64,000 nt of DNA from Adineta steineri (Eukaryota; Rotifera; Eurotatoria; Adinetida; Adinetidae): contig CAJNOI010000280.1 of assembly GCA_905250115.1 (NCBI GenBank), positions 27,111 through 91,110 of the forward strand, read 5' to 3'. The translations under genes were made by a program, and so were the position numbers. Every line of letters starts with the position of its first letter. The first letter of the stretch is position 1. A model generated the notes under the pieces. The model was not told the origin of the DNA. It saw only the letters and a list, made by a program, of their open reading frames with translations, and did not search any database. Positions 12,241 to 22,808 of this stretch are shown here, in pieces.

Positions 12241-12439
12241 CTAAATTTGAGCAAAAAAAGAAGACAAAGCGCTTAAACATGATCAGATATTTTGATGCGA
12301 ACATACGTGAGTTCCACATTTTTAGCCCCAACGGGGCTGCGCTGATAAGCTTTTTTAGTTACTAAACTTGACAATCAAAAAATCGAAAAGACTAGACAGT
12401 TTTGGGCAGAGCAGGGCAGGGCAACTTAGCAGAAAAAAG

Positions 12440-12615
12440 TGAATTAATTCAATTCAATTCGTGAAAAAAACTTTTGAATTGAATTCAACTCAATTCACGC
12501 CCACTAAAAATTTTCCAGAATTCAACTCAGTTCAATTCAATTCAGTCATACTAAAAAGTTGTACTCAATTTAATTCAACTAGGTTAATGAATGAAATTGA
12601 GTTAAATTGAGTTCA
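12440..12615. repeat. AATTC/GAATT simple repeat block
   Basis: Recurring TCAATTCAATTC and its reverse complement GAATTGAATT, partly palindromic, inside the inner transposon. Confidence 0.6.
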
Positions 12616-13561
12616 TCATTTTTCGAACTGAGTTGTCCATTTCTGGTTTTGGGGCTGAGCCCCATCACCCTTAAATTTCTGGTTACGCCACTATTCCTAC
12701 ATACCCTGCCATAGACTAAAATTTCAGTATATTGCCTATAACTCGGGACAGAAGGCCTAATGGCACTTATCCTTTTGGGGTTTTTCATACCTCACTAGGA
12801 CCTACTTTATGCATGGGGTCCGAACTGAAAAGCTTGGTATCAGTTGGTGAAGTTCCCTCGGAAGAAAAATAAAGAAAGTGTATAAACAAATAGTGCAAAT
12901 GCTGATAGACGAAAAGAAATTATTCATCCTTAGGAAAAATAACGTTGTTGACGTGATTCAATTCTTCTCTGTTTCACTATTTGTATGCTTTTCATTTAAC
13001 TGAAACTGCTTTCTATTTTAAAGAGAGCGTCATATATTCTACATAATCGATCATATGCCTATATTGACAATTTAGTTCTATTTCTTTTCCTTTATGTGAC
13101 TTAATCATTTTTTAGATTTTTTTCTGTCTATTCATTCTCATTTGGAATTTTCCAACTTAATTACCTGTTTTTTTTCTCTTATTACGATTGTTTATTTCAA
13201 AACAACAAAAAATAATGAGTCAATGTTTCTACATTCTTTTTCTTTCTTTACTTGCGTTGAAATTTTGTTAAGAATAGAAAGAAAACAGATAGATCAAAAC
13301 ATCACATAACGTTACTTTACATTACACACATGATGACGAAATAAAAAAAATGGCTTGTGAAGGTCATTTGTAAGAAGAAAAATAAGAAGAGAAAAAATAT
13401 CGTATTTATATTGGTTTGTTCCTCTTCTCTTCATATTTAGGTGTGCTTAGTGAGTATTTATCAAACGTTTTCTTCAATAATATATTTTCAAAGGCATTAA
13501 CGAAAAGAGTATTATTGTTTCATTGCTTATTTGTAACGTATTCTTCGTGCTTTAATCTACC

Positions 13562-13813
13562 ATGAGTTAATCAGCAAAGATAAATTCAACTAACCATCAT
13601 ACGTTAGATGTTTCAGAAATAGAAGGACAAACTCTACGAAAGTTAAATGATGATATTGTTAAATCAGACCTAGTAAATAATCCTTGCAATGATGATACAA
13701 AGAATTTTTAGGCTAAAAAAAGTATTACATTTATAAAAGATATAATAATATTGGTACTAACACAACTGATTCGCATCTTTCAAAATTCGAACTTATCTTT
13801 CTGTTTTACATAG
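13562..13813 (+). pseudogene. Small decayed gene start, family unknown
   Basis: A frame from ATG 13562 reads about 83 codons to TAG 13811, broken by in-frame TAA (13568-13570) and TAG (13709-13711). The composition between the stops looks coding (SEIEGQTLRKLNDDIVKSD), with a hydrophobic stretch after the second stop. Both internal stops are one C-to-T change from glutamine codons. It lies in roughly 480 bp that copy D's upstream region has and copy E's lacks. I do not recognise the family. Confidence 0.45.
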
Positions 13814-14165
13814 GTCGCATTGAGATTAAGTCAGTTTTAATAAGTATTCATGGATGCGGATCAATGAAAACTCACTAACAAACATACGAACATCTATATT
13901 AAAACATTCTTTTATTGAGAAAATATCATAAAAATCGTTTGGATTTTTATTTGAAATTAAAACAAAATCGATTTCCAATTTTAGTCCAGCCATCTTAGAT
14001 GTTACATCAGTCTTATCAGTGGAATTTTGCTACAACAAAATTCTTTTTAGATTTCTTCTACTAATGAGCATGCAATGTTTTTATTGCTATTGAGTCATTA
14101 AATTTATATATAAATAAGTCGATAAGGAGATTATTTATTTCATTTATAAATTTATATTCAAAGAT

Positions 14166-15972
14166 ATGGCAATGGTAAACAACAAAGCACAATGTTTTAC
14201 ATGTAATAAGGACAAGATTACATATCCTTGCAAAGGATGTTTAAAAGAATTTTGTTTAAATCATTTAACAGAACATCAACAAATATTAAACGAAGAATTA
14301 AATCATATTATTAATGACTATGACCAATTTAAACAAACAATTAATGAACAAAAACAAAATTCACAAAACCCACAAAATCATTCATTAATAAAACAAATTG
14401 ATCAATGGGAAACAAATTCAATTGAAATAATTCAAGAAAAAGCACAAAAATGTAGAAAAATTGTTGCTAAGTCTTCAGAAACATTTATTCATGATATTGA
14501 AAAGAAATTTAATGATTTATGTGAACAAATAAAACAAATTCATGCTGAAAATGAATTTAATGAAACTAACTTAATTTATTTAAAAAATCAACTAATAAAA
14601 ATGACAGAAGAATTAAATAATCCATCAAATATGTCTATTCAACAAAATTCACAAACATTTATTAATGATATTTCAATTATTTCATCAGAAAGTAAGTTTT
14701 TGAGAAGTAATTTCTAAAAAAAATAATTCTCATTTTCTATGAATTTATGTTAAAAAAATGTAAAAACAAAGAAGGATAATAATGAAGAAGATGAAATAAT
14801 TGAGAATATTATTGATTTATTTAATCGATAATAATAGTGTTAATAAAAATAGAAATTAAACTTATTTGCATATAAAAGAAAAAGAATGATAAGATATGCA
14901 ATAATATTTAATTGAAAGCTGAAATGTTTATTCAAGAAGTCAAAAAAATGTCTGATTGACAAAAACAAAATCAAAGTTTCATTGAAAATTTGATCGTTTT
15001 TTTTTTGTTCGATCAAAAACAACTTCTATTCTTCTTCTTCTCATCAACATCTTCTGTTTTCATCATTTTCTAGTATCGAAATTCAACAAATGGAAACAAA
15101 ATGGCATCACTGTAGCTGGCGGAAATGGAGAAGGACAGAAATTAAATCAACTCAATCGCCCTTTTGGAGTCTTTGTTGATGAAAAGAAAAATATTTTCAT
15201 AGCTGATTTTTTCAATCATCGTATTGTTGAATGGAAATATAATGCGAAGCAAGGATAAATCATCGCAGATGGAAATTGGGACGGATATCGAATGGATCAA
15301 TTGAATCATCCCAAAGATGTGATTGTTGATCAACAAAATCATTCAACCATCATTGCTGATTGTAATAACAGACGAGTGATTCAATGGATGAACCAAAATC
15401 AACGAATGCTCATTAAGAATATTGATTGTCAAGGCTTAGCAATGGATAAGTATGGATTTCTTTATGTGTCTGATTATTAGAAGAATGAAGTGAGACGATG
15501 GAAAATGGGAGAATACGACAACGAAGGAATTATAGTGGCAGGTGGAAATGGACCAGGAAATCAACTCAGTCAACTTAGTTGTCCTACTTTTATCTTCGTT
15601 GATAAAGAACAATCTGTTTATATATCAGACAACAACAATAATCGTGTGATGAAGTGGAGAAAAGATGCAAAAGAAGGAACAATTGTGGCTGGAGGAAATG
15701 GTCAAGGAGGAAATCTCAACCAATTGCTTGGACCTCGAGGAGTAATTGTTGATGACTTGGGTCAAATCTATGTGGCAGATTGTGTGAATCATCGAATAAT
15801 GCGTTGGTGTGAAGGAAAAGGAGAAGGTGAACTTGTTGTTGGTGGAAATGGTGAAGGAAATCAATCAAATCAATTGAATCGTCCCATAGGTTTATCTTTC
15901 GATAATGAAGGAAATCTTTATGTTGCTGATTTTTGGAATCATCGAATTCAAAAATTCGAAATAATTTTATGA
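14166..15972 (+). pseudogene. B-box/coiled-coil/NHL gene copy D, broken by two nonsense codons
   Basis: Same design as copy C. Exon 1 is 14166-14691 (B-box with CFTC, CKGC, C and HL..H ligands, then coiled coil; donor GTAAGT, phase 1). Exon 2 is 15074-15972 (six NHL blades; acceptor TTTTCTAG). Exon 2 has TAA at 15256-15258, where paralogues read CAA (Gln), and TAG at 15478-15480, where paralogues read AAG or GAG. There is no frameshift and the rest of the propeller is well preserved, so inactivation looks recent. A truncated product ending in the second NHL blade could still be made from exon 1. Confidence 0.8.
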
Positions 15973-16434
15973 ATGAATTTTGATTTTGGAAAAAAGAAGA
16001 GAAACTTTTTTTTAAATAAAATATCGAGAAATAAAGCAAAAGAACAAGTGAAATTTTATTGTTGGCAGTCAATGGAAAAATCGAATTAATTCTCAAGAAC
16101 TAAACATTTATTTAAAAGGAAATAAACAAGAACATTCTTTTCGGTAGTTTTCTTAAAGATTGAATTGAAATGAATTTTATTGAACAAGACAAATGTTGAA
16201 AAGATGTTTTCTTGAGAAGTTAACAATTTTATCATTTTTAAACTTCATTTTTTTTTGTTGATTTGAAATTTGTAGAAAAAAAGAATTCATTTTGTTCGAT
16301 TTTTAAAAAATGTTTTTAACAAAAATTGAGTGTGGGCGATGGCATGAATGAAAGATAAATCTGACACGCACATACACATCCTTATGATAGTTTGATTATC
16401 TTCATTTTTTCAGACCTCAATGAGAGAAACGAAC
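15973..16434. other. Intergenic region
   Basis: AT-rich sequence after copy D, with AATAAA-like motifs near 16013 and 16027 and a weak hairpin at 16329-16381. No gene seen. Confidence 0.6.
16329..16381. repeat. Weak telomere-like hairpin 5
   Basis: GAGTGTGGGCGATG and GACACGCACATACACATC form a partial G/C arm pair. It is more degenerate than the other members. Confidence 0.35.
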
Positions 16435-16745
16435 CTATAAATATCTGAGATATTCATCAAGGTCTCTATCATATTTTTTCCATTGAAAGTTCCATAGATG
16501 ACTTCTAGAATAAAATGGGTCAATAAGTGAAATATTTCTAATTACCTTTTCTTCAATAGAAGAAAGTCAATGTTTTCATCTTCATCCTTCTCATTCATAA
16601 CTGGCGTGAAAACTGTATATCCAATTTGATAAAGATCACAGAATTCCATTGAACAGGCTAATTCTAATGAAACGATTTGATAGTCCACATAATTGTCAGA
16701 AGATAGTGACATAGAAGAATCTTCATAACATAAATTTAGTTTCAT
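16435..16745 (-). CDS. Small two-exon gene, unknown function
   Basis: Minus-strand ATG at 16745. Exon 1 (16546-16745) ends at a donor GTAATTAG. A candidate exon 2 (16435-16504, acceptor TTCTAG) continues in frame to a stop, giving about 89 aa. The protein is acidic in its middle (EKDEDENID), with several Cys and a basic stretch at the junction (LLLKKR). No signal peptide or known domain. Codon-like composition is the only support; it may be a fragment or a spurious ORF. Confidence 0.35.
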
Positions 16746-17660
16746 TCGGTTAAATATATGCTATTTGATAGAGTTTGTCGAGATCTATAAAGTGAACTAT
16801 ATCTCAGACGTAGTTCGAACCATTACGCATATCAATTGTCTAACCGATAAATTATTCAAATCAATAAAACATCGAATGAAAGTAAAGTTTCTAACAAAAA
16901 AAATGACTTCATCATCTGATGACTAGAAATTAGTTTACATCTGCTTCGAGTTTGACGATTTATTTTTCTCACATGATTATTTTACAGTTGAACCTTTTAA
17001 CATGAAATTGTTCTTTAAATGATCCCAAGATCAGCTGAGTAGAAAAATAAAAGGATGTGCTTAAATAAGTAATGCACGTATTGATAGACAAAAAGAAATT
17101 ATTGATTTTTTATAAAACAAATAACCTTGTTGACATGATTTTATTCTTCTCTATTTTCTATTTTCTATTATAAAGAGATCTTTATATCCCTTCACATTTT
17201 AGATTTTTTTCTTCTATCGTTTCTTTCCATTCATTTTCATATGGAACACTCCAACTTAATTAACTACTTTTTTTTCTCGTACTACGAAACTGTTATTTCA
17301 AAAACACAAAAAAATAATGATCCAATATTCATATATTCTTTTACCGTTCTTCGTCGAAATTTTGTCAAGCATAGAAAGAAAATAGATACATCAAGTTATC
17401 ATATAAAAGTCAGTTTACATTATACAAATGATAATGAAAAAAATGGTTTGTGAAGGTTATTTACAAGAGAAAAAATATCATAATTATATTTGTTTGTTTT
17501 TCTTTCCGCCGCATTTAAATGTGTTTAGTAAATATTTACCCCACTTTCTCTTCCATATTGAAGAAAAGAGTTTCATTCTTTCATTTCTTATATGTAAGAT
17601 ATCACAACAAGATTCTTTTTAGATTTTATTCATTTCTTCTATAAACTACTATTCAAAAAC
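16746..17660. other. Upstream region of copy E, paralogous to that of copy D
   Basis: From about 16880 to 17590 this matches the flanks upstream of copy D (11290-11426 plus 12864-13545), with many small changes. It lacks the foldback transposon and the roughly 480-bp block with the 13562 pseudogene. It ends in the leader (CTATAAACTACTATTCAAAAAC) before the start codon. No gene seen. Confidence 0.65.
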
Positions 17661-19145
17661 ATGGCAATGGCAAGTAACAAAACACAATGTTTTACATATG
17701 ATAAAGAGAAAATAGCATATTCTTGTCAAGGATGTTCAAAAGAATTTTGCTCTATGGACTTAGCAAAACATCAACAAATACTAAATGAAAAACTAGATCA
17801 TATTATTAATGATTATAATGAATTTAAACAAATAATGAATGAACAAAAGCGAAATCCAGAAAAGCATTCATTAATAAAACAAATTGATCAATGGGAAATA
17901 AATTCAATTGAAATCATTCAAGAAAAAGCACAAGAGTGCAGAGATATATTCATTAAATCATCACAAACATGTATCAAGGATATTGAAAAGAAATTTAAAG
18001 ACTTGAATGAACAAATAAAACAGATTCATCAAGAAAATGAATTTAACGAAATGAATTTAAATTATTTAACAAATCAACTAATAAAAATGACAGAAGAATT
18101 AAATAATCCATCAAAGATTTCTATTCAACAAGATTCACAACCATTTATTCATGATATTTCAATTATATTATCGAAAAGTAAGTTATTAAAAAATAACATT
18201 TTTTTCAAGGATTCAAAAAATTTTTGTTTTTCTCATCATTTTCTAGAACCAAAATTCAATAAATGGAAACAAGATGCCATCACTGTTGCTGGTGGAAATG
18301 AACAAGGACAGAAATTAAATCAATTCAATTATCCTGAAGGAATCTTTGTTGGTGAAAAGAAGAATATTTTTATTGCTGATAGTTACAACCATCGTATTGT
18401 CGAATGGAAATATAATGCAAAAGAAGGACAAACTATTGCAGGTGGAAATGGTAAAGGAAATCGAATATATCAATTGAATTATCCAACTAATGTTATTTTT
18501 GATCAACAAAATCATTCGATCATTATTGCTGATTATGGAAACAAACGAGTAATACAATGGATGAACCAGAATCAACAAGTTCTCATCGATAATATTGATT
18601 GTTGGGGCTTGGCAATGGATAAAAATGGATTTCTTTATGTTTCCGATACGAAGAGGAATGAAGTGAGACGATGGAAAATGGGAGAATACGACAACGAAGG
18701 AATTGTAGTAGCTGGTGGAAATGGAAAAGGAGACGAACTTAATCAACTTAGTTATCCTACTTTTATCTTTGTTGATGAAGATCAATCTGTTTATGTTTCA
18801 GATAAATGGAATCATCGTGTAGTGAAATGGAGAAAAGATGCAGAAGAAGGCATAGTTGTGGCTGGAGGAAATGGTGAAGGGGGAAATCTGAATCAATTGT
18901 CTGAACCTGCAAGAGTAATTATTGATTATTTGGGTCAAATCTATGTGGCAGATTTTGGGAATGATCGAGTAATGCGTTGGTGTGAAGGAAAAGAAGAAGG
19001 TGAAATTGTTGTTGGTGGAAATGGTGAAGGAAATCAATCAAATCAATTGAATCATCCCATGGGTTTATCGTTTGATGATGAAGGAAACCTTTATGTTGCT
19101 GATCGTTGGAATCATCGAATTGAGAAATTTGAAATAATTTTGTGA
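17661..19145 (+). CDS. B-box-like, coiled-coil, NHL protein (copy E), read-through intron
   Basis: Exon 1 is 17661-18177 and exon 2 is 18247-19145, giving about 471 aa when spliced. The 69-nt intron (GTAAGTTA...TTTTCTAG) is a multiple of three and has no stop, so the unspliced message encodes a 494-aa form with 23 extra residues between coiled coil and propeller. The zinc finger looks damaged: the second cysteine of the first pair is tyrosine (CFTY instead of CFTC). The six NHL blades are intact and end RIEKFEIIL. The start is the first of two near-adjacent ATGs (MAMASN), as in the paralogues. A hairpin follows 43 bp after the stop, between this gene and the convergent ART-TPR gene. Confidence 0.85.
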   Translation: MAMASNKTQCFTYDKEKIAYSCQGCSKEFCSMDLAKHQQILNEKLDHIINDYNEFKQIMNEQKRNPEKHSLIKQIDQWEINSIEIIQEKAQECRDIFIKSSQTCIKDIEKKFKDLNEQIKQIHQENEFNEMNLNYLTNQLIKMTEELNNPSKISIQQDSQPFIHDISIILSKSKLLKNNIFFKDSKNFCFSHHFLEPKFNKWKQDAITVAGGNEQGQKLNQFNYPEGIFVGEKKNIFIADSYNHRIVEWKYNAKEGQTIAGGNGKGNRIYQLNYPTNVIFDQQNHSIIIADYGNKRVIQWMNQNQQVLIDNIDCWGLAMDKNGFLYVSDTKRNEVRRWKMGEYDNEGIVVAGGNGKGDELNQLSYPTFIFVDEDQSVYVSDKWNHRVVKWRKDAEEGIVVAGGNGEGGNLNQLSEPARVIIDYLGQIYVADFGNDRVMRWCEGKEEGEIVVGGNGEGNQSNQLNHPMGLSFDDEGNLYVADRWNHRIEKFEIIL

Positions 19146-19187
19146 ATGAAAGTTTTAGTTAAATAAAAAATCGAGAAATAAAAAAAA

Positions 19188-19244
19188 GGGTGTGGGTGTG
19201 GGTGTCTCTTCTTTGCTTGCTGAAACTTACACCCACAACCACCC
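19188..19244. repeat. Telomere-like hairpin 6
   Basis: The arms GGGTGTGGGTGTGGGTGT and ACACCCACAACCACCC sit between two convergent genes. Its loop is the reverse complement of the loop at 23195-23248 (GTAAGTTTCARCAAGCAAA), so the two are copies of one element. Confidence 0.8.
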
Positions 19245-19282
19245 ATTTCTGTTTGATTTTATTTATACACTAGAAAAATGAG

Positions 19283-21346
19283 TTATATTTTTGACAAAAC
19301 ACGTTGTATATCTTGTTTCCTTTCTAGTATATCAGCATGAGTAGCTGATAAAATTTGTTGACGAAGATCCAATGCTTGATTATAAAAGATTGATGCCTTG
19401 ATAAAATCACCTTTCAATTCTTTTGCGAAACCAATATTCCTCAGTGCTCTAGCAATAGAAGGATGTTGTGAACTAAGAGAAGTTTGAAAAATCTCATATG
19501 ATTCTTGATAATATTTTGTTGCTAAATCATAATCACCTTGTTCACAATAAACATTACCAAGATTAATATATGTATTTCCAAGACAAGGATGTTTTTCTGG
19601 AAGTAAATATTTTTTCAAATCTAAGGCTTTTTTGAGATAAGCAAGTGCTTCTGGATATTTCTTTTCCATAAAATAAACAATACCGATATTATTATAACAC
19701 CAAGCAACATTTTCATTATTATCACCAAGTAATTCATGAAAGATTTTCAACGCTTGTTGAAATGATTTTAATGCTTCACTCGTATTCACTTTCTTCTGAT
19801 ACAATTCACCAATACTATTATGAACATAAGCAATACGAAAACTATTATCATTTGATTTTCGTCGGAGAAGATCAAATGCAATTTGAAAACATTGAAAACT
19901 ACGATCGAAATCACATTTTTCACAATAGATTTTTCCTAATGCTTGATAACAATCAGGTAGATCTGGATGATCAACTGGTAAAGTTTTCAGTAAACATTTG
20001 AAAAGATTTTCTGCTATTTGAAATTTTGCCATATCAATAAGTACACGACCGAAAAGAGCCAATCGAACTGTTCCAACACCACGTTCTTTTCTCATATAAT
20101 CGAAAACTAAATTTAAATTTTGATTATTATGATTACAAAGTGTCATTCGAATAACTTTGATTGTTTCAGTTAAATACTCGACACTATCGATTCGAAAAAC
20201 TGAACCTAACATCATTAATACTTCTTTTTCATCAGGATAATAACTGATTGATGTAATTTCAGCAAATGGTTTCGATTGATTTTCCGATGGATCAGCATGA
20301 ATTTCAAATAGTACACTTTGTAAATCATCATCGATGAGTTCGGAATCAATGTAACTGAGAGCGACAGTTGGATCGAGCGTAGTCGAAAAAAATGAAGTTA
20401 CCGAAAGGAATTTTCTATTCGATTCTTCAAATAATTTCAGTTCTTTTTTTGATATTATTTGACCTCGATAGAGAATGATTGCCGATGGATATTGATGATC
20501 TCGTAATTGTTTTGTAATATCACGAATAAAGAAACTAAAGAGAAATAAGAAATTAGTATTTTGCATTCGAAGTGCTTTATTTAATAGACGATAAAGAAAT
20601 GAATCTCTTGTGTACCAACGAATTGCTTGATTAGATAAATATGTATTTTGAAATTCATCAATAATTGCTTGTTGATATTTATTTTCGTTGTAGATCTTTT
20701 TACATAGGATAGTAAGTTTATCTTTATCACGATCAGTGGTTTCCGTTCGATCTAGACAATCGATAAGTAATTGTGTTTGAATAAATTCACCATTGAGTTC
20801 CATAGTTGATTTTTCGTTATTTCGATCATCATGAAAAAAATTCATTAATAATGATTCATCTTTATCATATTCTCTGCGCCGTGTTCGATCGATTTTAATA
20901 CGATCGATCAGAGCATCTAATTGGTATTCGATACTTCTTACCTACAATTACAAATCAATAAGATTTAATAGAACATTGTTGTTGTTAATATTACTTACTT
21001 TTCTGTATTGTTTAGTCCAATTTTCTTGATATTCTGGATTCGTACAATAGATATAAATAATAGAAATTTGTCGAAATTGATGTATTTGAGAGATAAATTG
21101 TTCACCGAAATGTTCATTAGTAATAAAAATGATTCGAGTGCCAGCTGTTGACATTGATTGAATATGTTTTTTACATGGATCCGATTCATTAAATATATGA
21201 AAATAATCGATAAACAGTTCCAGTTTTCCTTGAGTGTAATTATATTCATCAGTATTGATTTCATTAGCAAACCAAATAAGAGAATAATTGTTGGTGGTTG
21301 GTTCTTCAAATGGATATATTAGCGTCTCCTGCTCAGTGTTCGCCAT
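19283..21346 (-). CDS. ADP-ribosyltransferase domain with C-terminal TPR repeats
   Basis: Two exons: 20999-21346 (116 aa) and 19283-20941, joined in phase 0 (donor GTAAGTAATA, acceptor TTGTAG), total about 668 aa. Exon 1 has no recognisable domain. The ART domain spans roughly residues 210-385: R275 in LYRGQ, S299/S302 in the TSFFSTT stretch, and E354-x-E356 in PDEKEVL, the R-S-ExE signature of arginine-specific transferases. From about residue 410 to the end, five or more TPR units repeat the A.CY.NIG..Y...KYPEAL.Y..KAL pattern. ART-TPR fusions are abundant in bdelloids; TPRs probably present the enzyme to a protein partner. No signal peptide. It converges on copy E with only 137 bp between the stops. 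Confidence 0.88.
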
Positions 21347-21880
21347 TAGTAAAATTTCTTTCTGTATCGTGCTACTAGAAATATTCTGTGAGGAGGATAT
21401 TATGGCGCATATTGATAATATACTACGAAACGATTCATTGTATGAGTCTGGCTGTGAGATGTTAGTTTATTCTATAACCGAGCACTAATCCATATAGAAA
21501 GAATGATGACACATCACACATTCTCAACACACAGAACAGAACAATATATGGGAGAGGAGCAAAAGCCAAGTAACAGGAGTGTGAGTGGAAACAAACAAAC
21601 ATGAGAGAGAAGAGAATATATCATGTGCAGAGCAGATGACACTGGCTCCGATACGTTCGTTCTATAGCTACATTTAAACATATGTATGACATTCACATAA
21701 TTATATCTTTCCTCTCGTTCTTTTACTACGTATAATACGTGTTGGTATATGCTGTTGTTCTGTTAGAGAGAAAAGACTCAGGATCAAACAATCAATAAGT
21801 ATGTTCGATTTAACTAAGAAATTATATTTTGAATGAAATAGTAGAAAAATAAGATCATACATTGACTTATTATTAGATAT

Positions 21881-22247
21881 CCCAGTGAAAAATTGTCAAA
21901 TTATACCTGATTATGTATGATTATAATTGAATTTTTGTGCAACAAAATCAGAATTATAATCGATTGAAATCTTTCAAATCAACAATAATTCGATTTTTAA
22001 TCAAAAAAAAATCTTCTAAATCAAATATAATTTTGATTAAAATCATGTAGTTCGGATTACAAATATAGTAAATCAAGTTTGTATGGTTTTAATCAAAATT
22101 GTATTTGATTTAGAAGATTTTTTTTGATTAAAAATCGAATTATTGTTGATTTGAAAGATTTCAATCGATTATAATTCTGATTTTGTTGCACAAAAATTCG
22201 ATTATAATCTTACACAATGAGGTATAGTCTGACAATTTTTCACTAGG
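21881..22247. mobile_element. MITE with inverted repeats of about 170 bp, CCCAGTGAAAAATTGTC ends
   Basis: Nearly the whole 367 bp is a hairpin: the left arm runs to about 22040 and the right arm mirrors it from about 22090. The ends (CCCAGTGAAAAATTGTC, with CCTAGTGAAAAATTGTC on the reverse of the right end) match those of the element at 3157-4125 over CCCAGTGAAAAAT. No coding capacity. TA lies beside both ends, but not cleanly aligned. Confidence 0.85.
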
Positions 22248-22340
22248 TACTGATATACATATATTTTTCAATTGAAAGACGTATTACTCCATTTTTCTTA
22301 TTCGGTTTCGTTATACAAGCATTTGTTTCTTACCTGAAAT

Positions 22341-22394
22341 AGGATGAGTATGAGGATGGATGATGGTGAAGTCAACACCCACATTTACCCTCAG
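22341..22394. repeat. Telomere-like hairpin 7 (degenerate)
   Basis: GAGTATGAGGATGGATGATGG on the left and CACCCACATTTACCCTC on the right; an imperfect pair. Confidence 0.4.
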
Positions 22395-22798
22395 CTCTTT
22401 CTCATAAAAATTGTGTTCTACAGTTTTACTAAGCTTTTTATTTATATAATTTGTCAAAAACTAACATAAGATTCGTATTCCTTAATCCCGATTACTCTCC
22501 GGTCAATCCTTATGAGAAGGATCTCTTTCAGTATCATCATCTTTTCAACCAAACAGTGAAGTGCGGACCGTTAAACAATCAAGTGAACAGACAATTTACG
22601 AAAATGTATGTAATGAAAATCTTAACTTAATGTAATTTTTCGATCATTATCAACCAGAAAAACACAAATATAATAAAAGTACAACTACTTTTAGTTCGTT
22701 TATTTAAAAGTGCATCAAATCTCATGTCTTCATTATTTTTCATACATTATTATTATTATTCAGTAGTATTTTTCACATGAGTTGTTTCGTAAGTATAT

Positions 22799-22808
22799 NN
22801 NNNNNNNN
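22799..22808. other. Assembly gap (10 N) flanked by the same sequence twice
   Basis: About 45 bp before the gap (ATTATTATTCAGTAGTATTT through to CGTAAGTATAT, ending 22798) is repeated exactly after it (from 22809). This is most likely two contig ends that overlap and were not merged. Confidence 0.9.

Larger units (their letters stand above)
11888..12692. mobile_element. Inner non-autonomous DNA transposon, GTGGCGTAACCAG ends
   Basis: Inserted into the right arm of the foldback element. The short inverted ends are GTGGCGTAACCAG and CTGGTTACGCCAC. TATTCCTACAT occurs on both sides of the insertion and may be the target duplication, 8 to 11 bp depending on where the ends are set. It carries a G-run, a GGGGCTTAGCCCC palindrome and two internal simple-repeat blocks. 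No transposase. The superfamily is uncertain; the duplication length would suit hAT- or Mutator-like insertion. Confidence 0.75.
11427..12863. mobile_element. Foldback transposon with inverted arms of about 290 bp, carrying an insertion
   Basis: The ends read CGAGGGAACTTCACCAACTG and its reverse complement. The left arm (11427-11718) pairs with the right arm, which is split into 11752-11888 and 12692-12863 by an inner element. Without the insertion the element is about 630 bp, nearly all inverted repeat, with a spacer of about 35 bp. No coding sequence. The paralogous region upstream of copy E lacks it and serves as an empty site. A clear target duplication is not visible. Confidence 0.85.
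10908..13561. other. Intergenic region with hairpin and nested transposons
   Basis: Contains a hairpin (11031-11104) and a foldback element (11427-12863) that itself carries an insertion. Sequence either side of the element (about 11290-11426 and 12864-13545) resembles the region upstream of copy E (about 16880-17590). This is a segmental duplication in which only this copy received the transposons. Confidence 0.7.

Noticed and set aside
333..15480. In-frame TAA/TAG codons as a sign of a ciliate-like genetic code
   Set aside because: Intact genes here terminate with TAA, TAG or TGA at conserved ends, and paralogues have sense codons at the broken sites. Nonsense mutation is the simpler reading.
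18315..18785. Minus-strand 156-codon ORF opposite the copy E propeller, and similar ones opposite other NHL exons
   Set aside because: They mirror the repeated NHL codons, recur opposite each paralogue and have low-complexity Ile/Ser/Phe composition. They are shadows of the real coding strand.
21881..22247. Long hairpin considered as a microRNA or other ncRNA precursor
   Set aside because: Arms of about 170 bp and terminal bases shared with another element point to a MITE.
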